This document shows, one piece after another, positions 23,061 to 35,500 of a DNA stretch of 64,000 nt (the stretch's first letter is position 1; each line of letters opens with the position of its first letter). Where the stretch lies: the NCBI RefSeq assembly GCF_030867145.1, contig NC_134434.1:9052001-9116000 (forward strand). The letters are read 5' to 3'. A model generated the notes under the pieces. The model was given only the letters and a program-made list of their open reading frames with translations, ran no database searches and was not told the DNA's origin. The position numbers were made by a program, and so were the translations under genes. The DNA is from Opisthocomus hoazin (lineage: Eukaryota; Chordata; Aves; Opisthocomiformes; Opisthocomidae).

Positions 23061-25638
23061 ACCCCCTGCCCGCCGGAGCCGCTTCAGAGTAACTACAAGA
23101 GCATAGCTGGGGCGGACCCAGGCGGGCCCCCGTGCCCGCGGCACTGGGCCAAGCTCTCGCGCTCCGCCCCGTGCTGGAGGCCGTGGAAGGCCGGGCGCTG
23201 CGGGGGGCGCCTGGCTTCAGGCGGGCCTGGCCGGGGCCGAGACAGAACCGACCCACCGCGGCCGCGGGCCTCTTCGTGTCCCTCTCCCACCTCCCCGCGG
23301 GTGTGCACGCTGTGGGGCTACTGCCACGCCGGCCCCACGGCTCGGCGGGCGCCAGGCCAGGCTCGGCCGGACTGCGGAGATCCCGCGCGCGCCCGCGGCG
23401 CACAAAGGGAAGAGACACTGGGCTGGACGCGCAATCCCGGGCCGGCACCCAATCCGGAGGCGGGAGCGTGTGGGCGGGGGCGCGGCCCTGCCAATCGCGG
23501 GGCCCGTGGGGTGTTGCTAGGCGATAAGGCGATGTGATGACGGCTGAGGGGACGGCCGGGGCCGCCGGCGGAGCGAGCAGCAGCCGCCACTTTCCAGCGG
23601 CGGCGGTCGTTCACCCCGGCGGAGCGCGGTCCCGGGGTTACCACAGGGCAGCGGGCACGCCGGCCAGGGATGCGCAGCCCCGTGCCCGGGCCCGTCGCGC
23701 CGCCGTGACTGGCGGCGGCGGAGCAGGTCCGAAGGCGGGGGGCAGGCCGCCGCGCTCCCGCGGGCGCCAGGGCCTCGCTCCCGCCGCGCCCACCTCTCCA
23801 AAGGCGGAGAAGGGGACCATGGCTTTGCGCGCAGGCACCCTTGATCCACTTTCTATATAACTTCTAGTCCTTAAATTAAAGCAAAATAGTAAACAAATTT
23901 AAATTACCTGCGACTGCTGCTCCAAACCACAAAAAGCCATCCTGCCTTTCGGGCGGCAGGCGTGGGCCCGAATGCCGGGATGCAGAAAGCCCTGACCTCG
24001 TCTCTTGACTCGGGGGTAGAAAACGCGTCGGTCAGAAGCCCCGTTTCCAGCAGCGCTTTGCACCGCTGCCGGAGCTGCGCTGCGCAGTACAGCTCGAGTG
24101 CTATCACCTTCTCTGGGCAGACCTTTTGCCTGTATCCATATATTCCTCAGTACTACTATAATTTCTTAACCCTTTGATAACAAGTCAGCAGTTTACTCTG
24201 TTTTACCTTTTCGATACTCTATGATCGGCTGGAATTCTCTTTTTTACAGGCTCTCCTTTCTTTGTACAATTCAGTAGCATCCACAGTGCCACCTTGTCAC
24301 CACTCTCTCATTTGGTTTTTAAGAATCAATGCCCAATTTGTTAAATATTTTGGTCATAAGAGAAATCTATGAGAATGTTCCCCTTGTGTTAGGTACACAC
24401 TTAGCACAACCTCCCCCCCAGTAGCCAAGCAATATGTTCATGTTATTTATTCTTATTATGCAAACCTTGTTCATTTTAAGCATATGGATACACTATGCTC
24501 TTATAGTTACTCTGAAGCAAATGTACAATAATTGAACTACTTTTTTTCTATCACAAGTAAAACAAAATTAAACAATCAAGAGCTATAATTTTCCCATACC
24601 TACAGTTGCCTTAAGGAAACCTGTTTCTCAGGTAAACTGAATAAATTAAAGTTGCATTTCTGGCAAGATGTCTGCATGACCAGGCATGCCAGGTGACATA
24701 CTTGGGATGGGGGGAGGGGACGGGACTAAACAACCACAAAAAAACTCCCAAACCCCTCAAACCAGCAAACAGAAAACCTAAAAACCTGCAAAGAAACCTA
24801 TGCAAAGGCATTTCTGAAGTCTGCAGCCCATGAGCTTACATCCATAATGTAAGGAACAAAAAGGGATGTTTCCCAGGCTCAGGTGCAGTGTTAAAAAGAT
24901 TATGGAACAAACTGCTCTTTTTCTAAGGGCACACTGCTTTAAACATCCATAAATGCACGGAATCTCATAGCACTGAAAACCTGCACATCTCCACAGTTCA
25001 ATATGAAACATGAAGTTGGAAATTAAAGAAATGTTTTTCAGCATAATCCACAGCTATTAAAAATTTTGGAATTTATACATTGTGTTCTAGAAATAACCAG
25101 TGTGAGCTGTGTCTGGTGTGATCTGGCCAAACTTCCTGTACTTGTTAGAAACCACTATACTTCGAGCTACAGAAAGGGCTCATTCAGGGTCTGGTTGAAG
25201 GGAATGCATCATGTTCTGGCTCAAGAACAATGTTAAATGCTGAATCCAATGACAGGATTTTCAAGTAATTAAACAATTTGGAAAGAAGCTCACAAGGTCT
25301 CTAGGGCATCATAATGGCTTGGTGACATCTCAATGAAATTTATTACAGGTTTAATATCTGACTATAATAACATAGCACCTTTGCACTAAAGCAAAAGATT
25401 TTCAGCAGGGAGTAGAAAAATTATTATTCAAACTCTCAAAATGATTGCTACCACACTGTCAGATGCCACAGAGAGCAGCTGTTTGCAAAGAGTACCAGGA
25501 ATGCATTTCTGAAAAGAAAAGCGCTACAGGAAAAAAGCGCTCGTCGGCAAGTAGCTCTCCTCCTTCATTCATCCTGTTTAGATTTTGTATGTTTTTAGTA
25601 GCAACTGGGAAGTATTATTCACTTCAGTGATACCACGC

Positions 25639-25860
25639 ACAGAATCACAGAAAGGCTCGGGTTGGAAGGGAAGTCTTGAGATCACCTACTTCAATCCCTC
25701 TACTCAAGGAGGGTCAGCTGGAAAAAGGTTGTCCGGGACCACGTCTAGTTGGGTTTTTATTATCTGCACAGCTGGAGAGTCCCTAACCTCTCTGGGCAAT
25801 CTGTCCCAGTGCTTGACCATCCTCACAGTAAAAAAAGTTTTTCTTAGTTTTTCATGTGTA
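25639..25860 (-). mobile_element. CR1 LINE fragment
   Basis: Begins with the reversed CR1 3' end (AGAATCACAGAAAGGCTCGG) followed by GGTTGGAAGGGA, and continues as the CR1 3' region to CAGTAAAAAAAGTTTTTC. 5'-truncated, minus orientation, intergenic. Confidence 0.85.
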
Positions 25861-26529
25861 ATTTCCTTTACTTACAGTGAAGTTCATCACTGTAATATCC
25901 CAAGACAGCTCAGCATTACTGGAAATGTTACAAAAATACACTGATTACTTGTTTCAACGTCCTGGCGTGTTCACAACTACATAAATATCCCTCATTACAT
26001 CACAACTCCTTCAAGTTTTCTTTTAGTTTCATCTGTTGTAAGACTTATTTCTTACAATGCTTCTGTACAATTTCAAGTGTTGCTAACGAACATGTTTTTC
26101 ACTGCTTTAAACTCTATGCAATCTCTTGTTAAAGATAAATATAATTACTGGTGTGACAATCGAAGTTTAATTTTATACTCTTTCATGCTGTCTGAACAAG
26201 TGAAAAGAGCTACAAAAGATGAGAAACAATACAGATTCAGGTATAATCTTTTCAGCTCCCTTTCTTTCAGGTAGAAAGATAGCTGCACAGGATTAACGGT
26301 TGCACTGTTAATTATAAGAAAACAAGTAGGTCGAGGCATCCCACTTGTAAGCTTGAATCACATCTACAGTTTCTCAACAAAATATTTGCTAATGACCTGC
26401 AAGCCCTGCCTAAAGGCACAAAGCTTTACATATGTATTAACTGGCCATTTCTAAATCCATGATGCAAGCAATATTTAGCATATATAATTAAAATAAATTA
26501 GCATTAACACTGAAGATTGTGATCACATA

Positions 26530-29500
26530 ATGTACACAGATTAACCCTTTATTTTAGGGTTCACAGCATGAAACAGAGTATTTGTTCTCTTTTCTGGCTG
26601 CAAACATCACAACTCGACATACAAAAAGGAGGCTGACATTTATATCTGTTTTACAGATTTCAAAGTTAATAGTAAGTGTGGACCTGGGACTTGCCACCGG
26701 CAAAGAAATCAGTCTTTAATATTATAGTTGCGGATTTTTGCCATGTTAGAAGAGATTTTTGGTTTTATGGGATGAGCACAAGATAAATTCCTGGATTTTA
26801 ACTTCTGCCGAACTTCCAGTCTGGTTCCTCTGACTGTCAGATCTGCTGCTGGCATTTCCGGTTTATCCCTTGCTTTGATATTTTGCTGAGATTCTTCCGA
26901 TTTCTCAGTTGAATGTGCCACTTCAAACTCCACTGCTCAAAAAAAGAAAGAAAAATACTTTGTAGTTATGTTTGTATTTAATTATGAGACTGGATAGTTG
27001 AAGAGAACTGGTTTACTCTTTTTCTCCAAATATACTGCTGCCATAGTGCCATACTGTTGATGTCTTATATTGAGTAACAGAAGCATTTCTGTACATAGGA
27101 GGCACACAATTGTCCTTTGAGGTTTGCTATGCTGATGACATAATACATCAGTATCTCCTGCTCAATCCTTGCTTCATCTGTAGCTGTTCATTCTTCATCA
27201 GACTGCTTAAGAGAGGAGAAAGGAAGACAGCTGGAAGGTCACTGTAACTGTTGAAGTCAAGCACTACCTATCTGTTCAGTTGTTTTTAAACATCCTATTT
27301 TACAAGTTTACCCTTCTCTCCATTGTGAGAGAACATATGTATCAATAAAGGCAATACCAACACACTGGACAACACAACACAAAGACCTACCTACCTGTGC
27401 CCATATTGTGAAATGGTGATAAAGTAGTTGGCTGCAACAGTTTGATCTGTTTCAAGAAATCACCAGCAGCCATAAAAGCTGGAGCAAAACGTGTTTGGAT
27501 ATGCACAATCCAAAGGGCTCAAAGGCAATTCTGTGTGCTTCACAAAGCTGCACTACTACCACTATCTTTTGGGATTGTTTTCATCTTTTCTCATGGAAGA
27601 AGGCGTTTACTGTGGAATTCTTTGTTTTCCTTGTTTGAAGTACTGTGTGTACTAGAGAGTGTACTGTATGTACTAGAGAGGACTAACTCAAAAAGTAACA
27701 TCTTTGGTTGGCAAGCAGGGAGACTGGTCTTAACATCAATTGGAGTCCATTCTGCAGCCTCTCGCATAATTCTCTGAAAACTACTATCTCGAACCAACTG
27801 AACTTCAGTCTTATCACAGGTTTCATTAGGTAAGACAAGTGGAATTGGTCCATCACAGTATCCATTGTAAGCTGTAGATAATATTTACAGCTGCTTGGCT
27901 CTAGTCACTTAATCCTTATTTTTCAAGGCACTGAGATTTTAACTTTAGATTTGCTATGAAGAGCCAAAGCAGGCAGCAGAAGTAGTCACAATATACTCGC
28001 AATAACACACGCTACAACATTCTGTACTAGATGATTTTTTTTGATCATGGTAGGCTTCAGCGACAGGTACTATTCAATCACAGAGAAAGAATAAGAGGCT
28101 CACAAATTGATGAAGATAAGTTATTAATAGGATAAGGTAAATTTTCATAGTCAACAGAACATGGTAGAAAGTCCAAACAAAATTCTACATGGAAGGAAAT
28201 AAAAAATATTATTGAATTGTGGAATGAATTAATCTATTGAGGGCTTATAGCTCTATGCAAAGCATGACACTCTGGCTAGTGTCAAAACACACCACTTTTC
28301 ACAGTAACTTTTATGTTCAGGCTTAGGCCGAGCCAGCTGTTCACTCGTGTGTGTGCAATCTCTGCACTGAGTCAGCTTGGTGGCGTTTGTTGTTATAGGC
28401 AGCAAGAGCCCAGTGGACTCTTGTGCTATTGATGCAAAATCACCTTGCCACCTAGTGGTTACCTACAGATGTAGAAGATATGAAAGAGGATGCTTGAGTC
28501 CATGGAAGACCTTTGGGTGTATTTTCCTGCCTGGAAAAAGGACTTTCATCCTTATAGTTCATTACCCTAGACCTCTACCACATCTGGCAGATGATAAAGC
28601 AGAATTTTACAACACCAACAGTTAAGAACAGTGCAGGCAGCGGTGTCTGAAAGGTACCGGATACAGCTTCAAAGATTATTTTGCTTCAACAGGAGCTGCA
28701 GCAGAATGAGAATATGTCTTGTTTGTGGTCTAAATAACAGCAATGAGCAGATCCACAAATAGCACACAGTCAACACTGCTTACGGTAAGTCTGTTATTTT
28801 GAATACTCCCTCAGTTTTGAAGGGTCTTTTGTATTCAACCAAGGGTATAACTTTCAGAAATAATGTGGGAGGCCCCAATACTGTAGATCCAAAGGAAAAG
28901 TAACCGAGCACCAATGCATCACATGCATCCCTTCCTCTGAAGTCTTCTGTATGCTTGTCTCTTGACATTAGCAGAGACATTACAGTTGTAACTAGCAAAA
29001 GCTACTTGCTTAGGTGTTTGGAACAACACAGAACACAAGCATTCTATATGGCTATTGTAAAGTTTTGGACTGTCAAAAATTCTTGTTAACACAGAAATTT
29101 AAAACCCTGCAAACTTGTAAGGTTAGTTCTACAAAACAGAAAAAGACAAAGAGCAATAGCCCAGAATTAGAAATGCTATTTAAAGTGAAATATCCTAAAG
29201 GAACACTGAATAAGGACCTGCATATGTTACTGGTTCTGCCTGGGACTGTTCACGTGTGAAGGACCTTGACAAAATCAGCATGAATGCGCACTGTGCAGTA
29301 AAATTTTAATGCAAGTAGCTCAGTTTTCACAAACCAACAATGAAAAGGCACACCACGTTTACAAGCCTGTAACTTACTTTCAGCAGGGACCTTGGCAACA
29401 AGAGCGAGTAAGATCATTGTTAAGAGCCTAGACTGCCTGTGAAAATGGACCCAAATGTTTAGTGTATTGAAATGCTTAACATATCTTCTATTTGATGTGT

Positions 29501-32500
29501 GTCAACTACAGTCTGAAATTAATATTCACAGATTTTTTCTCAGAACTAAAGAGATACAGGTAGACATGTTGCATGAGCAAAGTGAAATTTCCCCAGATGG
29601 AAAATTTCACTTAAGAAACTTGGCACTAGATATTTGCTTATGGCTAGCAGTGTTTCTGAAGGAACACCAACTCAAACAAGTTCCTATTCAGGAGAAGAAC
29701 ATTTAAGTGAAGAAAATGTAACTAGAGGATTAGTTAATATTTGCGAAACACTCCAAAGATGAAGTTTTGTGTAATGCAGAAAAGAAATGGTGAGTCCTTC
29801 TCTGATTGGAGCCAGAATGAAGCCAGAGCCTGAGCGCTCTTTCTGTTTGTTAATATTTTACCAGATTCTTTCTCTGGCCAGCTTTTTACCCACATGGATT
29901 GCTCTTAGAACTGTCAGTGATGCCAAAGCTGTTGAAATTCTGTCTAGTGTGGAAACACTTAAGATAACTTTTGATCCATAAAGTGCAGAATTTCAGACAA
30001 CAGAGCTTTGCAAATAACAGTAACAATGTGAACTATAGTAAAAGAAACTCCCCTAAGTTCAAGTGGTAAACCAGAAAAGTTACTTTGCTTCAAAGCAGCT
30101 CAATCTCATTGTTTGCTAGGCTACAATGTAAACCCAAATTAATAGGCCGAGGACCCAGTTCTGAGTATCTGTGGCAGTGGGGTTTCTCAAAATGTGCAGT
30201 GGGACCATCCACCACAACTGGAGCCCTCCTCTGGCATGAAAAACACGAAGCTTCACCTTCCCCAAAAGCGTGCAAAACAAGAGACTAGGGGGGACATTCC
30301 AAGTGCAGATAGAGCTTGCCTTATGCTCTGATTGCCTCTGCACTGACCCCGGCTTCTGTTGACCCAAGGTGACACAGATGATCAGGAGCTTTTCACATGG
30401 TACCAGAAAGCCTGCTTCACAGTACTGGCTTCACTCTAAATGCAGTCTTTCAGTCAACCTTTAACAGGTGATGTTTGACTTTCTTTCCAGAAAAACTAGT
30501 AAGTGTCTCCAATAGCAAGTAAAAACTTTATTAAGCTAAACTACTTGAAAAAAATAAATTCCAGTTTTCTAAAGGTTTTACAAAGCTTCCCCTCCTCCTG
30601 CCAAACATTTATTCTAAAATCATAAAAGGCCCTACGGCCCACAGATGGATAGAGAAATCTTGCAGCATGTACAGAAGCTAATCACACGGTTGTATACATG
30701 TGATGATTTTCTGAGGAAACCATACAGCTCTTCTGACAAGCAACTTTCCTTTGAGGATGACCTGTCATCAGCTTTATGACACATATGATATGGATTACGA
30801 GCCAAAGTCTCCCACTTGCTCTCAACCTCTGTGACAGGGCATATAAAAAGGAAAGAAATACAGAAGCATATTTCTTACTAGTATCATCCATGTATGTAAC
30901 ACTGATGCTTTTAATATCATCGTGGCTTGTACCCGTCTACCTCTGTAGCAGGATCTTTTTCTTTCAATGATACAGAACAACAAAAACACCTGAACAAGGA
31001 CGATGTGTTCCTTCTAAACCTTTTCTTTCTATTTATCTGCAGAATTAACACAGAAATTATTAAATCCATCTCATTCCTACAGTACAAACTAAAAATCAGC
31101 AGGTAGAGTAAGGAGAGAGAAAATTAAAATATCTCATAGCCTCCTGACTTGCTTGGAAGCTTCCACAGGTTCTGAATTCCATAGTGAAAGGAATAAAATA
31201 TGTAACAGTCCACTTCAGTAATTCAATGTTAACATGTAGCCATAAACACTCAAAAACACATTGAGTCATTGAGTTGTATCATATGCTGGAAATACAGCAA
31301 ATTGCAGGGCTTACCTGACATGTCAACCATTTTAAGTCCCAACAGGCAGTTTTGTACATGAAAAAAATAAATTAATCTGTTCAACAGGTTCAGAAAATCA
31401 TTCTCACACTACAATTGTTTCTGTACAGAAAATGCCCAGAAATGCCCATAAAACACAGCTACTGGTGTGACAGATTTGTTCAGAGTTGAACTTTTAAAAG
31501 AAATGTTTGAATAAGCAAACTAACTTGCTTGCTTTGTTGCAAATAATTTTTTGCTACTAAGCTTTCATGTCGGTGTGTGTGTCACGTATCTGAAAGCCCA
31601 GTACCGAGTCATTCCATCTTAATGATGGTTCTATCCACTGTAGCCTTGTGTTTGATGAATGTATTAATTTCAAATGAGTGGTTTCAAACAGGAAAGATTG
31701 AATGAATTTTCCATAGCTCAGTCATGAAAAATCATAGAATCATGGGTTGGAAAAGACCTCTAAGCTCATCAAGTCCAACCATCCACCTAACACCACCATG
31801 CCTAGTAAACCATATCCCAAAGTGCCATATCCACACGTTTTTTAAACACCTCCAGGGATGGGGACTCAGCCACCTCCCTGGGCAGCCTATTCCAATATCT
31901 GACCACTCTTTCAGTAAAGAAGTTTTTCCTAACATCTAATCTAAACCTCCCCTCACGCAACTTGAGGCCATTGCCTCTCGTCCGATCGCTGGTTACCTGG
32001 GAGAAGAGACCAACACCTGCCTCACTACAACCTCCTTTCAGGTAGTTGTAGAGAGCAATAAGGTCTACCCTCAGCTTCCTCTTCTCCAGACTAAACAGCC
32101 CCAGCTCCCTCAGTCGCTCCTCGTAGGACTTGTTCTCTTGACCCCTCGCCAGCCGTGTTGCCCTTCTCTGGACACACTCCAGTAACTCAATAATAATAAT
32201 GCAAGTCTCTGCTAAATATCAGAAGCAGAACTCCTTGAAAATTTTGTATATTCTGCTCTGAGGTGACATTCTTCCAAAAAAGAAAGATTTTGCCTTCACA
32301 GTCTTGTTTTCTGAAATGCAGAATTCAGTCTAGTATAACTAAGCATACCATTTGGATGGTTTCCTGGGCGAGAAAGCTAAGCAACATAAAGGGGTTTCTA
32401 AAAGTCCTATTCTTGCAGTGCAATTTTTCAGGGCCTGCATGTTTGAGTAAGCAGCTCTGCTCATGTTCTTAGGGTAAATCTGGATGCAGAGATCAAATTA

Positions 32501-35500
32501 CGGTTGTTCTCAGGAAAAGATCACCCCTGACTGATGTTTCACTTGTTTCGTGTTGGCAGTATCATCTTTCCGTTTTGCTACTCTCTAGATCCCCAAAAAT
32601 CTACAATAAGTTTTGCAATGGTGGCTGGAAATTTCTAGACATTAAGAAACTGATGTCCTTGTAAGGCTGCCAGTGGTGTTGCATCATACACACAGCAGCG
32701 TGAAAACTGCATGGCACTATCAGTAATGTTTCAAAGACATCCTTTTGCTTATCCTGTCAATATAGGCCTGACCTGAAATACTCTTCCTATTTCAGTCCCA
32801 GCCCCACAAAAAAAGCACATGAATCATGACTGTCAGCACTATGTCTGTTCCAGTCCTACAGGTCTGCCAATGCACATTACTTTGTCCCTGCAATGCACCG
32901 CTGTTGTGAATAAATACACTTATAATCCATTCTCCATTTTGAAAGCCCTTTTACATTTTTTTTTCCTTGTGTGCTGCTAAAGATGGTTCATTGCATCTAT
33001 ACACTGGTTTAAAAATAGATGTAATATAGGTTGGAAAGGACCTCTGGGTGAAATGTCACAGTGCTTATCACTCCTTGCTCAGAATGTATCTTAACACAAC
33101 TTGCGTCCATTGCTGCTTTTCTTTTCACTGTGCACCCGGAAGAGTCTGGCTCTGTCTTCTCCAAAATCTCTCACTATGTAGTTAAAAAGCAGCAATCAGA
33201 CCACCCATTGGCTCTTTCTTTTTCTACCCAGTTCTCTAAACCTCTTCTCATGTAACCTGTCTTCCAGTGCCCTAGCCATCTTAGTGGCTCTCCATTGGAG
33301 TCCAGTTTGTCAATCCTTTATACCACAGGGCCCAAAACTGGAAACAGTGCTCCAGATGTGGCCTCACAAGTATCAAATAGCAGGGAACAAATCACTTTCC
33401 TTAGTCCACGGGTTGCATACTTCCTCCTGCTGTCTGGTGTGTGGTTAATGGCACACAAGTTTCTATGTAATGGTAACAGGTCACGATTAAAATAAAGCTC
33501 ATTTGAAAAGGCTAAATGCCTGCCATGTTATGCCACAGCTGCCATCAGGTCTTGGAAATAATGATGATGATGAAAGTAATAACATCAAAACCAAAAAACC
33601 CAACAACCCCCTCAAGCCCCACAGCACTGTAAGAAATAATTCACTAAATGCTAAACCTCTTATTCAAAAATAAAAATCACCTTTACTTGGAACACTCTGG
33701 AGAGACGTTTGTCTGTCTGTTTATAAAGACCTTTAACACAGAAGAGTCTACAATTGTTCTGGGGAACATATTCCATTACTAGCTGCCATTAAAGTTTTTC
33801 TAGTATTATAATTCAGGGCCACTACTCTTTGTCCCATCCACAGCAGGCATTAGAACAGTTTTCCAAAGTTTTGCCGATAAAGGGTTACTTCATGAACAGG
33901 CCAACAGTTTGGGAGACGTAATATTCATCTGCAATGCAGTGCTCAACACAATGGCTACCATTAAAAAGTTCCTTTACAACTGGCCTGTGAAGCGGTTACA
34001 CTTCACTGCACACACCTTACAAATGGCCCTCCTGCTAAAATCTCCAAGAACATGTGGTGCTTTTTGTAGAAGTATAACACTGAGTAAGGTTCAGTTTGTG
34101 ACCTAGGTTTTACCTCCTCCTCTCATCCTAACCCTGATACTGTCTGATATGCAAGGTCAGGATGCTGTCTCACATGTAAGAATTTGTGTCTGCTTTTATT
34201 TTTTTAAGTTCCAACTTATGGCACTGGACTACAAAATTCTAGTGAATAACAATACCTAGTTCATTGTGTGCCCACAGCATATATCACGCTATGCCCATAA
34301 TCTCACTTTTGGCCTTTAGGTCTTAGCACACTAAGCAGTACTGTAGCTGTTTACTTGCCACAAAAATTATTAAGCAAGGATTTGCCAAATTACAATTTGA
34401 TCTAACAGTCACTTGGTAATGCCTGAAGTGTACAGTTTTCAGACAGACACTTTCATATCTGCCCCAGATAAGGTTTATATTATGTCAAAACAGAAGAATG
34501 TTTTCATTTTCCAGGAGTATTTAATAAAAGGGGAGAAGTATTTGCAACAATGGCATTAAAACTGAAGACCTATATAGGCATTTCTCTTCATTCTTTCTTC
34601 TGCTGGCAAGAGTGAAATGCCCTTCAAGTAACTCATTAGATCTTTGTATTCGGATTACAGGACTGTAACAACGGCAGCAGCCATGCAAAAAAATTAGTGG
34701 AAGGGGGCAGAATCCACTACTGTACTTTGATTCTTCTAGAAGAGCCAAATACTGTGACTATTTTACAACATATGCTTACCTTGGTCAGTGTTCTTTTGAT
34801 GACTGAGAATAGAAGGGCTTGATCTTATTTCTGAATTTTGCCAAATACCTCGGCAGAAATTGTGTGCTCTAGATGAAGAAAGCTCAGCGGATGGTAATTC
34901 TGTTTCTTCCCCACAGCTGCTTGGAGCTTCTTCTTCCTTTAAGCTAGGGCAGGCAACTAGAGGAGTGATCCCTGAGGGATGCTGTTCCTTTGCATACTGC
35001 AGCTCCTAATATGAAATGTTTCATTAGCACAAATAACTCATGGTCTCTAAAAATAACACATTTATAGCTCAGTTTGCTGTTACATCGCTAGGTTTAAAAT
35101 AACCAGTTATAAATAATATTAAACAAAATTATGTTCCCTTCAGATCAACAGGGCCAAACAATCCTCCTAATACACCTCTTTCTAAATATGTTCAAAATCT
35201 ACATTTCTTGCTGCTGTTACTATCATCCTTCTTGTTACTCAAGTTTATATTGCCAGTGTCGTTCTTCACTTTTGTCTTTTCCCATTACTAAATTACAGAA
35301 GAGAAACTCCCAAAGAAGTCCTAAAAAACCAAATAGAATAAAGCAGCTATGGAAAAGTGGTTTGTCAGCAACTAAGAAAACCTGATTATCCCACAAAGTT
35401 TAACCACCTTTCAACATGTAGCAATTAAAGTGAGATTTGATGAAAAGCAAACTGCTTCAGCCCTGTTGAAGGAAATGAAAATAACCATCAAAGTCTTATG

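Larger units (their letters stand above)
21950..23860. promoter_or_regulatory. FASN: CpG island over the FASN promoter and first exon
   Basis: About 1.9 kb of very GC-rich, CpG-dense sequence in otherwise AT-rich surroundings, with sharp edges near 21,950 and 23,860. It covers the predicted TSS, exon 1, the start of intron 1 and about 0.9 kb upstream. The long open frames on both strands here (up to 317 codons) are composition artefacts rich in Arg, Ala, Pro and Gly. Confidence 0.93.
22918..26530. other. FASN-CCDC57 intergenic region
   Basis: About 3.6 kb between the predicted FASN start and the CCDC57 poly(A) site. The first ~0.95 kb is CpG island; a second small GC-rich patch lies at 23,930-24,110; the remainder is AT-rich with one CR1 fragment at 25,639-25,860. 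No gene seen. Confidence 0.8.
26933..34779 (-). other. CCDC57 last intron (about 7.8 kb)
   Basis: No further exon seen; phases of the flanking exons already match. Contains CR1 fragments at 31,731-32,190 and 33,026-33,450. The remainder is AT-rich with nothing I recognise. Confidence 0.7.

Noticed and set aside
21998..23860. Many long open frames on both strands in the CpG island (for example 22,009-22,896 minus and 21,998-22,951 plus)
   Set aside because: Overlapping in several frames at once, Arg/Ala/Pro/Gly-rich, no known domain; explained by high GC and lack of stop codons. The plus-strand frames also overlap the FASN promoter.
29249..29254. CACGTG E-box about 6.3 kb upstream of FASN, considered as a carbohydrate response element
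   Set aside because: A ChoRE needs a second E-box half at 5-bp spacing, which I do not see on either side.
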